Shown one piece after another: positions 48,294-58,287 of a stretch of DNA of 64,000 nt (the stretch's first letter is position 1; each line of letters opens with the position of its first letter). The stretch is from contig NZ_CP094459.1 of the NCBI RefSeq assembly GCF_022809715.1, positions 3,534,001-3,598,000 of the forward strand, read 5' to 3'. A model generated the notes under the pieces. The model made no database searches. It was not told where the DNA came from and worked only from the letters and a program-made list of their open reading frames with translations. The position numbers and the translations under genes are program-made. The stretch comes from Burkholderia pyrrocinia (GTDB lineage: Bacteria; Pseudomonadota; Gammaproteobacteria; Burkholderiales; Burkholderiaceae).

Positions 48294-49028
48294 TCACAGC
48301 GGCGCTTCGGTCACCCGCTCGCCCTTCAGGTAGGCCTCGTAGCCGCGCTTGCGCAGCTTGCAGGCCGGGCACTCGCCGCAGCCGAAGCCCCAGTCGTGCA
48401 GTTCCGCGCGCTCGCCCACGTAGCATGTGTGCGTCTCGACGCGGATCAGTTCGACGAGCGCTTCGCCGCCGAGCTGCTCGGCGAGCTGCCACGTCTGCGC
48501 CTTGTCGAGCCACATCAGCGGCGTCTCGAGCACGATGCGCGTGTCCATCCCGAGATTCAGCGCGACCTGCAGCGCCTTCATCGTGTCGTCGCGGCAGTCG
48601 GGGTAGCCCGAAAAATCGGTCTCGCACATCCCGCCGACCAGCACGCGCAGCCCGCGGCGATACGCGATCGCCGCGGCGATCGTCATGAACAGCAGGTTGC
48701 GGCCCGGCACGAACGTGTTCGGCAGGCCGCTCGCCGTCGTCTCGATCTCGATCGTGCGCGTCATCGCGGTATCGCTGATCGCGCCGAGCACCGACAGGTC
48801 GATCATGTGATCGTCGCCGAGCCGGTCCGTCCACGCGGAAAAGTCGCGCTTCAGCGCTTCGCGTACGCCTTCGCGGCATTCGAGCTCGACACGATGGCGC
48901 TGGCCGTAATCGAAGCCGAGGGTCTCGACCGTCTGGTAGCGTTCGAGGGCCCACGCCACGCACGTGGCCGAGTCCTGCCCGCCGGAAAACAACACGAGCG
49001 CGCCGTCTTTAGCGTCTGTCCGAATCAC
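48294..49028 (-). CDS. queC: 7-cyano-7-deazaguanine synthase QueC
   Basis: QueC makes preQ0 with ATP and ammonia. The 244-residue product has the PP-loop SGGQDS (15-20), the [20 protein letters not shown] block and a C-terminal four-Cys zinc site in CYVGERAEL...[10 protein letters not shown]. The start is a GTG at 49026-49028 after GGAG. It is the first gene of queCED; a TATACA -10-like box lies about 20 bases upstream. Confidence 0.95.
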   Translation of the reverse strand: MIRTDAKDGALVLFSGGQDSATCVAWALERYQTVETLGFDYGQRHRVELECREGVREALKRDFSAWTDRLGDDHMIDLSVLGAISDTAMTRTIEIETTASGLPNTFVPGRNLLFMTIAAAIAYRRGLRVLVGGMCETDFSGYPDCRDDTMKALQVALNLGMDTRIVLETPLMWLDKAQTWQLAEQLGGEALVELIRVETHTCYVGERAELHDWGFGCGECPACKLRKRGYEAYLKGERVTEAPL

Positions 49029-49338
49029 CGTGATACTCCGTGAATGTATAGGCTCGCGTCGCGCTGCGCCGCGGGGCCGGCTGCCGCCGGGCGGCCCGAC
49101 GCGTACCGGCCTGCGCCGGCTCGACCAGTATAGGCAGCGCGGTCGGCCGCGAACGCGGCGGAGCGCTTATACCGCCCATCGCGCGACATCGTTGCCGCGC
49201 ATCACGGCGGCGCGTTGCTGGCGGCCTGCCGTGCATATGAAGCGATGCGCTAAGTCATTGAGCGGGCACGGATTTTATCATGCCCCCGCGAATGCTGCCG
49301 CACACGCCGCCTATGACACGCAATACCCACCACAAACG
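49029..49338. other. Intergenic region upstream of queC, past the tRNA terminator
   Basis: About 310 bp, GC-rich, with TATACA- and TATACT-like -10 boxes on the minus strand (about 49044-49050 and 49126-49131) for queC. I looked for a preQ1 riboswitch before queC and did not recognise one. No gene is seen. Confidence 0.45.
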
Positions 49339-49371
49339 AAAAACCCCAAGAACCTTCCGATTCTTGGGGTT
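49339..49371 (-). terminator. Intrinsic terminator after tRNA-Phe
   Basis: Read leftward, AACCCCAAGAA-TCGGAAGG-TTCTTGGGGTT is a perfect 11-base stem followed by TTTTTCG. It lies nine bases past the tRNA 3' end. Confidence 0.92.
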
Positions 49372-49379
49372 GGAACTGC

Positions 49380-49455
49380 TGGTGGCCTGGGACGGAATCG
49401 AACCATCGACACGCGGATTTTCAATCCGCTGCTCTACCAACTGAGCTACCGGGCC
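49380..49455 (-). tRNA. tRNA-Phe (anticodon GAA)
   Basis: This 76-nt tRNA has the CCA end encoded (49380-49382). The acceptor arm begins GGCCCGG; the D arm is AGCTCAGTTGGTAGAGC; the anticodon stem and loop CGGATTGAAAATCCG has GAA; and the T arm is GGTTCGATTCC. The acceptor pairs well except position 5 (C) against 68 (A). It stands alone with its own terminator. Confidence 0.96.
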
Positions 49456-49516
49456 AACGAAGAATGAAAGTATATCGAGCTTTCCCCACCTGCTCAAGCG
49501 TTTTCGCAAAAAAATT

Positions 49517-50218
49517 TTATACCGCGCCTTCGGACGGCTTCTTGCCGAGCTCGACGCCCAGCTGCTTGAGCTTGCGATACAGGTGCGTGCGCTCGAGGCC
49601 CGTCTTCTCCGCGACGCGCGTCATGCTGCCGTTCTCGCGCGCGAGGTGATATTCGAAGTACGCGCGCTCGAACGCATCGCGCGCTTCGCGCAACGGGATG
49701 TCGAACGGGATCGCGGCCGTCTGCCCCGCGAGGCCGAGTGCCGCCGCCATGTCGTCGCCGAGCGTCGGCAGCGCAGCCGCGGACGCAACCGCCGCGGGCC
49801 CCGCTGCCTGTCCGGCGCCGCCCTTCGCCGCCGCGTTGGCGGACACCGGCGCCGCGCCGCGTGCGAGACCGTGCTCGACGGACTTCAGCAGCTTCTGCAG
49901 CGCGATCGGCTTCTCGAGGAAATCGAGCGCACCGATCTTCGTCGCCTCGACGGCCGTGTCGATCGTCGCGTGCCCGGACATCATGATCACGGGCATCGTC
50001 AGCAGCCCCTGCGCCGCCCATTCCTTGAGCAACGTGACGCCGTCGGTATCGGGCATCCAGATATCGAGCAGCACGAGATCGGGCGCCTGATTCAGCCGGT
50101 ATTCCCGCGCGGCCTGCGCGTTCTCCGCTGCCTCGACGACATGTCCTTCATCGCTGAGGATCTCCGAGAGCAATTCCCGGATGCCCATTTCATCATCTAC
50201 CACCAGGATGGTTGCCAT
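49517..50218 (-). CDS. NtrX-like response regulator without AAA+ domain
   Basis: This 233-residue regulator has a receiver domain (phosphoacceptor D52 in LVLLDIWMPDTDG, conserved EKPI), then an Ala/Gly-rich linker (about 122-160), then a Fis-type HTH (GSMTRVAEKTGLERTHLYRK). NtrX normally carries a sigma54-activating AAA+ domain in the middle; here none is seen and the length leaves no room for one. It is read just after the NtrY-like kinase gene (TAA-ATG junction with no gap). It should bind DNA without sigma54 contact. Confidence 0.9.
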   Translation of the reverse strand: MATILVVDDEMGIRELLSEILSDEGHVVEAAENAQAAREYRLNQAPDLVLLDIWMPDTDGVTLLKEWAAQGLLTMPVIMMSGHATIDTAVEATKIGALDFLEKPIALQKLLKSVEHGLARGAAPVSANAAAKGGAGQAAGPAAVASAAALPTLGDDMAAALGLAGQTAAIPFDIPLREARDAFERAYFEYHLARENGSMTRVAEKTGLERTHLYRKLKQLGVELGKKPSEGAV

Positions 50219-52633
50219 TTACGCTGCCCTTGTCTGCTCACTTGCTTTTGTCTTAGCGGGGGTCGTCCCGTCCTGCGCGCCCGGTTCGGCGCCTGGCGCA
50301 TCGCTCGCCATCTGCAGGAACAGGATCGACACCTGCGCACCCTCGACGGTCTCGCCGTGCATGCGATTGCGCAGATCGATCCGCGCACCGTGCTCGTCGA
50401 CGATCTTCTTGACCGTGGCCAGCCCGAGCCCCGTGCCCTTCGCCTTCGTCGTCACGTAAGGCTCGAACGCGCGGGTCAGGATGCGTGCCGGAAAACCGGG
50501 CCCGTTGTCGGACACGGTAAGACGTACCGCGACGCGCGTTTTGCCCTCTGCGTCGGGATCGCCATATTCTACTGTCTTGGTTTCGATCAACACACGCGGA
50601 TGCGCGGCTTCCGCGACCGAATCCTGCGCATTCTGCAGCAGGTTGTGGATCACCTGGCGCAATTGCGTCGCGTCGCCGCGAATCACCGGCAGCGACGGCG
50701 CGAGCTCGGCGACGATCGGGCTCTTGCCTTCGCCGACGCCGTACAGCCCGAGCACCTCGCTCGCCAGTTCGTTCAACTGCAGGTTCGCAAGCACCGCCGG
50801 CGGCGTGCGCGCGTATTCGCGGAAATCGTCGACCATCCGCTTCATCGCGGCCACCTGGTTGACGATCATCGTCGCGCCGCGCTTGAGCACATCCGCGTCG
50901 GACGGCGCGAGCTTGTCGGACAGCTTCATCTGCAGCCGCTCGGCCGACAGCTGGATCGGCGTCAGCGGATTCTTGATCTCATGCGCGAGCCGCCGCGCGA
51001 CCTCGCCCCACGCAACCGAGCGCTGCGCGGAAATCACGTCGGAAATGTCGTCGAATACCACGACGTAACCTGACGTCTGCGGATCTTCGGCCTGCCCCTC
51101 GACCGTCGACACGAGGCGCGCGCCGCGCACGAGCAGTGTCAGCGGTTCGGTTTCGCCCGGCATCTCGATCGCGAACTGCTGCTGCCAGTGGCCGCGATCG
51201 CCGCTGCCGCCGTCGGATGCCGCCTCGCGATCGGCGAACGCCTTGCGCACCATCGCGCCGAATCCCGCCGCAACGCCGATCCGGTCGAGCGTCGTGCCGA
51301 TCAGCGCGTTGAACGGCTGCCGGAAGATCCGCTCGGCGCCGCGGTTGGCCGTCGTCAGCCGGAACTGGCGGTCGAGCACGAACACGCCGGCCGTCAGGTT
51401 CGCGAGGATGCTCTCGAGATAGGTCTTCGAATGCTCGAGCGCGATGCGGTTCTTCTCGACCGCGAGACGCGCCTCGGACAACTGGCGCGTCATCGCGTTG
51501 AACGACTGCGTGAGGAAGCCGAGCTCGTCGCGCGTCTTGATCTCGCGCTTCGGCGTGTAGTCGCCTTCCGTGATCTCCTTGGTGCCCTGCGCGAGCAGGA
51601 ACAGCGGCCGCGCGAGCTGCTGGCCGAGCGCGAGCGCGAGCATCATCGCGATGAAGGTCGCGAGGAACAGCGCGAGCGTCAGCGTGCCGATGTACATCTT
51701 GCGCAGGCCCGTGCGGCCGAGCGCCTTTTCCTGATACTCGCGATACGCGCGCTGCACGGCGTCCGCGTTGTGCGCGAGCGTCGGCGGCACCGGCTGTGTG
51801 AGCTGCAGGAAGCGTTCGGCCGGCTGCAGCAGCGACGTCGTCGCATCGGGAATCGGCCGCACGACGCGCAGCCGCAGCGCGCCCTTCGCGCCATGCGCGC
51901 GCGGGTCGCCGTCGACTTCGCCTTCGATCGCCGCGTACGCGCCGTGTTCGCGCGCCTGGCTCAGCATCAGCGGCGTCGGCAGGTCGTCCGGAATCAGCGC
52001 CGCGAAATTGCCCGATGCCTGCGCGACGATGTGCAGGTCGGGCGCCGCGCCCGAACCGCCGCGACTCGGCTCGACGATCGTCGCGTCCTGCACGCCGAAC
52101 TGGTCGCGCAACCGCAGCAGCGTGAGCGTCGTGCCGTTCGTGTTCGCGTCGACGCTCGCGAGCTGGTCGGACATCAGCCGCGCCTTCGTCTGCAGATCGG
52201 ACAGCGACGCATCGAGCATCCCGCGGCCGAGGTTCAGGCCGGCCGTCAGCGCCGTCTCGACGTTCACGTCGAACCACGACTCGATGCTGCGCGACACGAA
52301 CTGGTACGACACGATGTAGATGATCCCGCCCGGCACCACGCCAACGAGCGCGAAGAACACCGCGAGCTTCGCGAGCAGCCGCGTGCCGAACTTGCCCTTC
52401 CTCAGGCGCACGACGATCATCCCGATCAGCCCGAGCACCACGAGCAGGAACACCAGCGCGACGACGATGTTGGTCGCGTACAGCCACGAATAGTAGCGAT
52501 CGAAGAATTCGGTATTCGCGCTCGCGGCCGCGAGCAGCACGAGCAGCAGCAGCGCGGTGAACGCGACGGTCGAGACGATCACGCGAACGAGGAGGCTCTT
52601 CCCGCTGGCCGCGCGGCGCACTTTATTTAGCAC
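50219..52633 (-). CDS. NtrY-like sensor histidine kinase
   Basis: This 804-residue membrane kinase has three N-terminal hydrophobic segments (about 15-115) and a large periplasmic loop. A further membrane helix precedes a HAMP domain (LAQGTKEITEGDYTPKREIK) and a PAS domain (YLESILANLTAGVFVLDRQF). The HisKA box is ARRLAHEIKNPLTPIQLSAE with the phospho-His, and the ATPase lid is KGTGLGLATVKKIVDEHG. All catalytic parts are intact. It pairs with the NtrX-like gene downstream and overlaps the DUF4390 gene by 11 bases. Confidence 0.93.
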   Translation of the reverse strand: MLNKVRRAASGKSLLVRVIVSTVAFTALLLLVLLAAASANTEFFDRYYSWLYATNIVVALVFLLVVLGLIGMIVVRLRKGKFGTRLLAKLAVFFALVGVVPGGIIYIVSYQFVSRSIESWFDVNVETALTAGLNLGRGMLDASLSDLQTKARLMSDQLASVDANTNGTTLTLLRLRDQFGVQDATIVEPSRGGSGAAPDLHIVAQASGNFAALIPDDLPTPLMLSQAREHGAYAAIEGEVDGDPRAHGAKGALRLRVVRPIPDATTSLLQPAERFLQLTQPVPPTLAHNADAVQRAYREYQEKALGRTGLRKMYIGTLTLALFLATFIAMMLALALGQQLARPLFLLAQGTKEITEGDYTPKREIKTRDELGFLTQSFNAMTRQLSEARLAVEKNRIALEHSKTYLESILANLTAGVFVLDRQFRLTTANRGAERIFRQPFNALIGTTLDRIGVAAGFGAMVRKAFADREAASDGGSGDRGHWQQQFAIEMPGETEPLTLLVRGARLVSTVEGQAEDPQTSGYVVVFDDISDVISAQRSVAWGEVARRLAHEIKNPLTPIQLSAERLQMKLSDKLAPSDADVLKRGATMIVNQVAAMKRMVDDFREYARTPPAVLANLQLNELASEVLGLYGVGEGKSPIVAELAPSLPVIRGDATQLRQVIHNLLQNAQDSVAEAAHPRVLIETKTVEYGDPDAEGKTRVAVRLTVSDNGPGFPARILTRAFEPYVTTKAKGTGLGLATVKKIVDEHGARIDLRNRMHGETVEGAQVSILFLQMASDAPGAEPGAQDGTTPAKTKASEQTRAA

Positions 52634-53213
52634 GTTCGGTCACCGTGAAGTTGAAGCGCTTCCAGTCCGACCCGAGCGTCCAGTCGCGATTGTTCACGGC
52701 GTCGACCTGGAACGGCTTCGGCATCAGCGCCGTATCGAGCTGCATCCGCACCGACGCCATGTAGGTTTCCCCCAGGCGCACCTGGTTGCGGTCGATCACG
52801 TGCCACGACGTGATGTGCCTGACCACCGCGAGCGCGTCCTTCAACGACGGGAAGCCGAGCTGCAGGCCGCCCGTCGACACGCGGTATTCGCGCGTGAGCG
52901 GCTGGAACGACAGGCGGATCGTCTGCGTCACCGACACCGGCTGCTCGTCGAACCAGTACCAGCGCGCGCGGCTCAGCTCGAAGTCGGTCGTGAAGTAAAG
53001 CGGGATGCCCTTGTTGACGGCATCCTCGAGGTTCGGATTCAGCTCGAAATCGAAGCGGGCATCGAGGCTCCAGCCGCTTCCGTCGGCCTGGAGCGACGCG
53101 CGCTGCACGGCGATCGACTGCGCATGCGCCGGCCGGACGACGGCCAGGCACAGCGTCAACGCGACCATCAGGACGGCCGCGAGCCGAAGTGGAAAAAGGT
53201 GTTTGATCGTCAC
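52623..53213 (-). CDS. DUF4390 domain protein
   Basis: This 196-residue exported protein starts MTIKHLFPLRLAAVLMVALT with a signal peptide (cleavage near AHAQS). The mature part is beta-rich with DLARFDFELNPNLEDAVNKG-like residues and SRARWYWFDE. The DUF4390 family is usually found next to ntrYX in betaproteobacteria. No activity is known. It overlaps rsmB by four bases (ATGA) and ntrY by 11, so it is part of one transcript. Confidence 0.87.
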   Translation of the reverse strand: MTIKHLFPLRLAAVLMVALTLCLAVVRPAHAQSIAVQRASLQADGSGWSLDARFDFELNPNLEDAVNKGIPLYFTTDFELSRARWYWFDEQPVSVTQTIRLSFQPLTREYRVSTGGLQLGFPSLKDALAVVRHITSWHVIDRNQVRLGETYMASVRMQLDTALMPKPFQVDAVNNRDWTLGSDWKRFNFTVTERAK

Positions 53214-54601
53214 CGTTTCTGAAACCGCGCGTAGAAAAATCCGTCGTGATCGGTGTTCTGGTCGAGTGCGCCGGCGGCAGCCCCTCCCTGCACTCCGCCC
53301 GGCAGCAGCTGGCCGGGGGCGTCCAATCGTACCGCATCTTCACAGACCGCTTCAAACCAGCGGGCCTGCAACTCGCCTTCCTCGGGGAAGATCGAGCAGG
53401 TCACGTAAAGCAGTTCGCCGCCCGGCTTCACGAGCGGCCACAGCGCCGACAGGATGCGGCGCTGTTCCGCGACGAGCGCCGGGATGTCGGCCTCGCGGCG
53501 CAGCCAGCGGATGTCGGGATGCCGCCGCACGATGCCCGATGCCGAGCACGGCACGTCGGCCAGGATGCGGTCGAACGGGCGCCCGTCGTACCACGCGCCG
53601 GGCGCACCCGCATCGCCGACGCGCACGTCCGCTGCGAGCGACAGGCGCACGAGGTTCTCGCCGATGCGCGCCGCGCGCGTCGCGTCGCTTTCGAGCGCGA
53701 CGACTTCCGCGTTGGCCAGCTCGAGAATATGGCCGGTCTTGCCGCCGGGTGCCGCGCATGCATCGAGTACGCGCATGCCGTCGCGCGCGCCGAGCCATTC
53801 GGCCGCGAGCTGCGCGCCGGCATCCTGCACCGATACCACGCCGTCGGCGAATCCCGGAATGCGCTCGACCGGCAGCGCCGATGCGAGCCGCACCGCATGC
53901 CGGCCGATCGCGGTCGCGTCGATCCCGCTCGCGCGCAGCGTGTCGAGATACGCGTCGACGCTCGCGCGACGCGCATTCACGCGCAGCGTCAGCGGCCCCT
54001 GGCGCTCGCCGGCCGCGAGGATCGCCTGCCATGCGTCGGGCCATGCACGCTTCACCGCATCGACCCACCATGCGCGGTAATTCCAGCGCGCAACGGCGTC
54101 GTCCTGCATCGCCGCGACGAGCACGTCGCGCTCGCGCAGGAAACGACGCAGCACCGCGTTGACCAACCCCTTCGCGAATGCGTATTCGCGGCGTGCGCCG
54201 ATCACGGTCACGGCCTGGTCAACCACCGTGAACGCCGAATATGCGGCATCGTCCGCCGGATCGAGCAGCAGCGCGAGCGCGCCGGCGAGCACCGCGTTCA
54301 CGTGCGCGGGCGGCGCCTTGCTGACGAGCCGGCCGATCAGCCAGTCCACGCTGCCGAGGCGACGCATCGTCCGGTACGCGACGTCCTGCGTCGCGCCGCG
54401 CGCGAGCGCCTGTGCACCGGACGCCATCTGCGCGAATACCGCCGACAGCGCTGCCGGCAGCGCTGTGCCGCGCCGTACCGCATCGACCGCCTGCGCGGCC
54501 GCGTCGAGTGCGAAGCCGAGCGAATCGGGCGCAAGATGCGGCGCGGACAGGCGCGCCGGGCGGCCGGAAGAAGACGGGGCGGAAGAACGGGTTCGTGTCA
54601 T
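53210..54601 (-). CDS. rsmB: 16S rRNA (cytosine-967-C5) methyltransferase RsmB
   Basis: RsmB makes m5C967 in 16S rRNA. The 463-residue product has an N-terminal NusB-like domain, then a SAM fold with LDACAAPGGKTGHILELA, the catalytic DVPCSASGIVRRHPDIRW (PC motif) and TCSIFPEEGE (second Cys, TCS). The start MTRTRSSAPSSS gives a normal core plus a short disordered leader; a longer reading adds 36 residues. It overlaps the DUF4390 gene. Confidence 0.94.
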   Translation of the reverse strand: MTRTRSSAPSSSGRPARLSAPHLAPDSLGFALDAAAQAVDAVRRGTALPAALSAVFAQMASGAQALARGATQDVAYRTMRRLGSVDWLIGRLVSKAPPAHVNAVLAGALALLLDPADDAAYSAFTVVDQAVTVIGARREYAFAKGLVNAVLRRFLRERDVLVAAMQDDAVARWNYRAWWVDAVKRAWPDAWQAILAAGERQGPLTLRVNARRASVDAYLDTLRASGIDATAIGRHAVRLASALPVERIPGFADGVVSVQDAGAQLAAEWLGARDGMRVLDACAAPGGKTGHILELANAEVVALESDATRAARIGENLVRLSLAADVRVGDAGAPGAWYDGRPFDRILADVPCSASGIVRRHPDIRWLRREADIPALVAEQRRILSALWPLVKPGGELLYVTCSIFPEEGELQARWFEAVCEDAVRLDAPGQLLPGGVQGGAAAGALDQNTDHDGFFYARFQKR

Positions 54602-54744
54602 CGGAGCGGAATCGGCAAACAAACGCAGCAAACAAATGCGGCAAACGGCGGGATTGCTGCGGCCGCGCGGCCCTGCGATCCCAAACCGCGCATTGTAGCG
54701 TGCGACCATGCGGCCCCTTTGGCCCCTTTACGGCGCGCACAAAT

Positions 54745-54780
54745 GAAACACCCCGCAGCGCGAAGCGTGCGGGGTGGCGG
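54745..54780 (-). terminator. Putative terminator after htpX
   Basis: Read leftward, CACCCCGCA pairs with TGCGGGGTG over a 10-base loop and is followed by TTTCATTTG. The T-run is interrupted, so it is a moderate candidate. It lies about 45 bases past the htpX stop. Confidence 0.5.
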
Positions 54781-54821
54781 GGCGGACGCCGCGCGGCAAC
54801 GGCCGCGCGATGCGCCGAGGT

Positions 54822-55679
54822 TTAATCGAAGCGGCCGGTACGCGCCATCTCCATCAGGCGCGCGATGCGTTCCTCGGTGGCCGGGTGCGTCGAGAACAGG
54901 TTCTGCAGGCCGCCGGCGCGGAGCGGGTTCATGATCATCATCTGCGCGGTGGCCGGATGCGCTTCGGCCGCCTGGAACGGGATGCCGGCCGCATAGCGAT
55001 GGATCTTGTCGAGCGCGGTCGCGAGCGACTGCGGATCGCCGGAAATCTGCGCGCCGCCGCGGTCGGCCTCGAACTCGCGTGCCCGCGAAATCGCCATCTG
55101 GATCAGCGCGCCGGCGATCGGCGCGAGCAGCGCGACCGCGATACCCGCGATCGGGTTGGCCGGCCGGCCGTTCTCGTCGCGCCCGCCGAAGAACATCGCG
55201 AAGTTCGCAAGCGCCGAGATCGCGCCCGCCATCGTCGCGGTGATCGTCGAAATCAGGATGTCGCGGTGCTTCACGTGCGCGAGCTCGTGCGCCATCACGC
55301 CGCGCATCTCGCGCTCCGACAGCACGCGCAGGATGCCCGTCGTCGCGGCGACCGCCGCATGCTCGGGGTTGCGGCCCGTCGCGAACGCGTTCGGCGCATC
55401 CTCGTTGATCAGGTAGACGCGCGGCATCGGCAGGTTCGCGCGCGTGGCCAGCTCACGCACCATCCGGTAGAACTGCGGCGCCGTGTTCTCGTCGACTTCC
55501 TGCGCGTTGTACATGCGCAGCACCATCTTGTCGGAGAACCAGTACGAGAAGAAATTCATGCCGAGCGCGAACAGCAGCGCGATCGTCATGCCACGCGAGC
55601 CGCCGATCATTCCGCCGATCACGATGAACAGGGCCGTGATCGCGGCCATCAGCATCGCCGTTTTGACCCAATTGAACAT
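54822..55679 (-). CDS. htpX: Membrane zinc protease HtpX
   Basis: HtpX is an inner-membrane M48 protease for misfolded membrane proteins. The 285-residue product starts [20 protein letters not shown] (ATG at 55677-55679, after GGAG) and keeps the active HELAH motif ([14 protein letters not shown]) and the third ligand in [10 protein letters not shown]. Four hydrophobic segments are visible. A GTG two codons upstream is a less likely start. This intact HELAH contrasts with the HGIAH protein earlier in the window. Confidence 0.95.
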   Translation of the reverse strand: MFNWVKTAMLMAAITALFIVIGGMIGGSRGMTIALLFALGMNFFSYWFSDKMVLRMYNAQEVDENTAPQFYRMVRELATRANLPMPRVYLINEDAPNAFATGRNPEHAAVAATTGILRVLSEREMRGVMAHELAHVKHRDILISTITATMAGAISALANFAMFFGGRDENGRPANPIAGIAVALLAPIAGALIQMAISRAREFEADRGGAQISGDPQSLATALDKIHRYAAGIPFQAAEAHPATAQMMIMNPLRAGGLQNLFSTHPATEERIARLMEMARTGRFD

Positions 55680-55779
55680 ACCCACTCCTTATCCGTCAGG
55701 GGACCCGCCGCGCATCACAGGGCGCGACGGAAAATTGTAAGCGATTTGTTAGATAAGGTCTTGCCGGAAAAATTCAATC

Positions 55780-56415
55780 TCAGCGTTGCGAAGCTGCAAG
55801 ACGCAGGCCGAGGCCGACGAAAGCGCTGCCGACCGTGCGGTCGAGCCACTTCCTGACGCCCGGCTTGCCGGAAAAGCGCTGCGTGACGCTGCCCGCGACC
55901 CATGCGACCAGGCTGGTCCAGACCGTGCTCATCGCGACGAACACCGCACCGAGGGTCAGGAACGCCAATGCCTTGTGCGGGCTGTCGGCCGACACGAACT
56001 GCGGGAAGAACGACACGAAGAACAGCACGACCTTCGGGTTCAGCACGTTGGTCCAGAAGCCCTGCATGAACAGCTGGCGCAGCGGCTTTGCTGCCGTGGC
56101 GGCCGCCGCGCCCGACGGCGCGGCGGCCTGCTTCGCGACGATCATGCGCACGCCGAGATAAATCAGGTACGCGGCGCCGACCAGCTTGATCACCGTGAAC
56201 GCGGCAGCCGACGCCGCAAGCAGCGCCGTGAGGCCGAACGCGCACGCGAGCGCGTGAACGCAGCAGCCGGCCGAAATGCCGAGCGCCGACATCACCCCCG
56301 CGCCGCGGCCCTGCGCGACGCTGCGGCCGACGATGTAGGCCGTGTCGGGACCGGGCGTGACGTTCAGCAGGAAAACTGCCAGCACGAAGAAGCCGAAATG
56401 GGTGATGCCGAACAT
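55780..56415 (-). CDS. LysE-family amino-acid exporter
   Basis: This 211-residue membrane protein has about six hydrophobic segments. The signature LLNVTPGPDTAYIVGRS and the second repeat GFWTNVLNPKVVLFFVSFFP are those of LysE/RhtB translocators, which export amino acids such as lysine, threonine or homoserine lactone. The substrate cannot be told. It lies between fmt and htpX on the same strand. Confidence 0.92.
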   Translation of the reverse strand: MFGITHFGFFVLAVFLLNVTPGPDTAYIVGRSVAQGRGAGVMSALGISAGCCVHALACAFGLTALLAASAAAFTVIKLVGAAYLIYLGVRMIVAKQAAAPSGAAAATAAKPLRQLFMQGFWTNVLNPKVVLFFVSFFPQFVSADSPHKALAFLTLGAVFVAMSTVWTSLVAWVAGSVTQRFSGKPGVRKWLDRTVGSAFVGLGLRLAASQR

Positions 56416-56535
56416 GAAAACCTCGAAACCGGAGAGCGCAGGGAAATTCTACGCGCGCCTGCCGCGCTGCGCGACTCGACCGTTCGGCCGATTGCGCAGG
56501 GCCGGCAGGTCGTGTCGAATGGCGGTCAGGTCACG

Positions 56536-57519
56536 TTACGCAAGGTCGGTCAGCGCGAAACGCTGGCCCGCGGCGAGCGGCGAGCCGGCGAGGAATTCGC
56601 GCGCGGACAGCCGCTTGCCGCCCGGCTTCTGCAACTGCGTGACGCGCAGCGCGCCACTGCCGCACGCGACGACCACGCCTTCCGGCGCGGCCTCGACGAT
56701 CGTGCCGGGCGCCGCGTCGCCGCGCGCCGCCACCGGCTCCGCAGCCCACAGCTTGATTGCCGCGCCGTCGAGCGTCGCGACGCCGCCGGGAAACGGATCG
56801 AACGCACGCACCTGGCGCGCGAGCACGTCGGCAGGCTTGCGCCAGTCGAGCGCCGCTTCGTGCTTGCCGATCTTTTCCGCATAGGTCACGCCGTCGGCCG
56901 GCTGCGGGGTCGCCGGCAGCGTACCGTCGCGCTCGAGCCGCACGAGCGCGTCGACGATCAGCCGCGCGCCGTCGGCGGCCAGCCGGTCGTGCAGCGTCGC
57001 GGTCGTGTCGTCGGGCGCGATCGCGATGCGCGCCTCTTCGATCATCGCGCCGGTGTCGAGGCCGACGTCCATCTGCATCAGCGTGACGCCGGTCTCGGCG
57101 TCGCCGGCCTCGATCGCGCGGTGAATCGGCGCGGCGCCGCGCCAGCGCGGCAGCAGCGACGCATGGATGTTGATGCAGCCGCTGCGCGGAATGTCGAGCA
57201 CCTCCTGCGGCAGCAGCAGGCCGTACGCGGCGACCACCATCACGTCGTGCGGCGTCGTGCGCAGCAGCTCGATCGCGTCGGCCGCCTCCGCGGGGTACTT
57301 GCCCGCGCGGCGCAGCGACGGCGGCTGCGCGACGGGCATGCCATGCTCGACGGCGTAGCGCTTCACGGCGCTCGCCTGCAGTTTCATCCCGCGGCCGGCC
57401 GGGCGATCGGGCTGGGTGAGCACGAGCGGCACCGGAAAACCTGCCTCATGGATCGCGGCGAGCGCAGCCGCGGCAAATTCCGGCGTGCCGGCAAAAATCA
57501 CGCGCAACGTATGGGTCAT
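56536..57519 (-). CDS. fmt: Methionyl-tRNA formyltransferase
   Basis: Fmt formylates initiator Met-tRNA. The 327-residue product has the start [20 protein letters not shown], the catalytic region [20 protein letters not shown] (Asn, His) and [19 protein letters not shown] (Asp), and a C-terminal OB-like domain. It is 34 bases after def, the usual def-fmt pair. Confidence 0.96.
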   Translation of the reverse strand: MTHTLRVIFAGTPEFAAAALAAIHEAGFPVPLVLTQPDRPAGRGMKLQASAVKRYAVEHGMPVAQPPSLRRAGKYPAEAADAIELLRTTPHDVMVVAAYGLLLPQEVLDIPRSGCINIHASLLPRWRGAAPIHRAIEAGDAETGVTLMQMDVGLDTGAMIEEARIAIAPDDTTATLHDRLAADGARLIVDALVRLERDGTLPATPQPADGVTYAEKIGKHEAALDWRKPADVLARQVRAFDPFPGGVATLDGAAIKLWAAEPVAARGDAAPGTIVEAAPEGVVVACGSGALRVTQLQKPGGKRLSAREFLAGSPLAAGQRFALTDLA

Positions 57520-57553
57520 GACAGCGTTCTGGGTCGGGCAGGATGAACGCGCG

Positions 57554-58057
57554 TCACATCGCGCGTTCGAGTTTCTTCATCTTCGTCTTGATGCGCGTCT
57601 GCTTGAGCGGCGACAGGTATTCGACGAACACGCGCCCCATCAGGTGATCCATCTCGTGCTGGACGCACACGGCAAGCAGGCCCTCGCAGTCGAGCTCGAA
57701 GGCCTCGCCCTGCTCGTTGAGCGCGCGCACGCGCACGTGGTCGGGACGCTCGACTTCGTCATAGATGCCGGGTACCGACAGGCAGCCCTCTTCATAGATC
57801 TGCTTCACGTCGCTCGACCAGACGATCTCGGGGTTGATGAACGCGCGCAACTCGTTCTTTTCCTCGGAAACGTCGATCACGATCACGCGCTCGTGCACGT
57901 CGACCTGCGTGGCTGCAAGGCCGATGCCGGGCGCCGCGTACATGGTCTCGGCCATGTCGGCGACGAGCTTGCGGATCCGGTCGTCGACCTTGTCGACGGG
58001 CTTGGCGACCTTGTGCAGCCGCTTGTCGGGGTAATGAAGAATGTTGAGCAAAGCCAT
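57554..58057 (-). CDS. def: Peptide deformylase
   Basis: This iron enzyme removes the N-formyl group from nascent proteins. The 167-residue product has motif 1 GIGLAATQ, motif 2 EGCLSVP with the metal Cys and motif 3 QHEMDHLMG with two His and the Glu. The start [16 protein letters not shown] is standard; a longer reading adds 42 poor residues. It heads the def-fmt run and is divergent from dprA. Confidence 0.97.
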   Translation of the reverse strand: MALLNILHYPDKRLHKVAKPVDKVDDRIRKLVADMAETMYAAPGIGLAATQVDVHERVIVIDVSEEKNELRAFINPEIVWSSDVKQIYEEGCLSVPGIYDEVERPDHVRVRALNEQGEAFELDCEGLLAVCVQHEMDHLMGRVFVEYLSPLKQTRIKTKMKKLERAM

Positions 58058-58287
58058 GGTGTTCGGTATTCGGTGGCGCGGCGTGCCGCATCGGCCATCC
58101 GGCCGGCTGGCGCCGCCGCCGCGATGCAATGAAGATGAGGCGGATGCGCGGCGTATCAATGCCGCGGATCGCGCCTCCTGCAATTGGCCGGGCGCCTGCG
58201 CGCACGGCCCTGTCGAGTATTTCGGATGATGAAAATTTTATCATGGCGCCACGCGGTCCGCTGGCCGTCGCGTTCGAGGGCAGCCTC

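Noticed and set aside
49029..49338. preQ1 riboswitch before queC
   Set aside because: No C-rich loop plus A-rich pseudoknot tail of the preQ1-I or II type was recognised.
49517..50218. NtrX-like gene as a frameshifted remnant of a longer AAA+ regulator
   Set aside because: The receiver, linker and HTH are in one uninterrupted frame, and neighbouring sequence has no AAA+ remnants.
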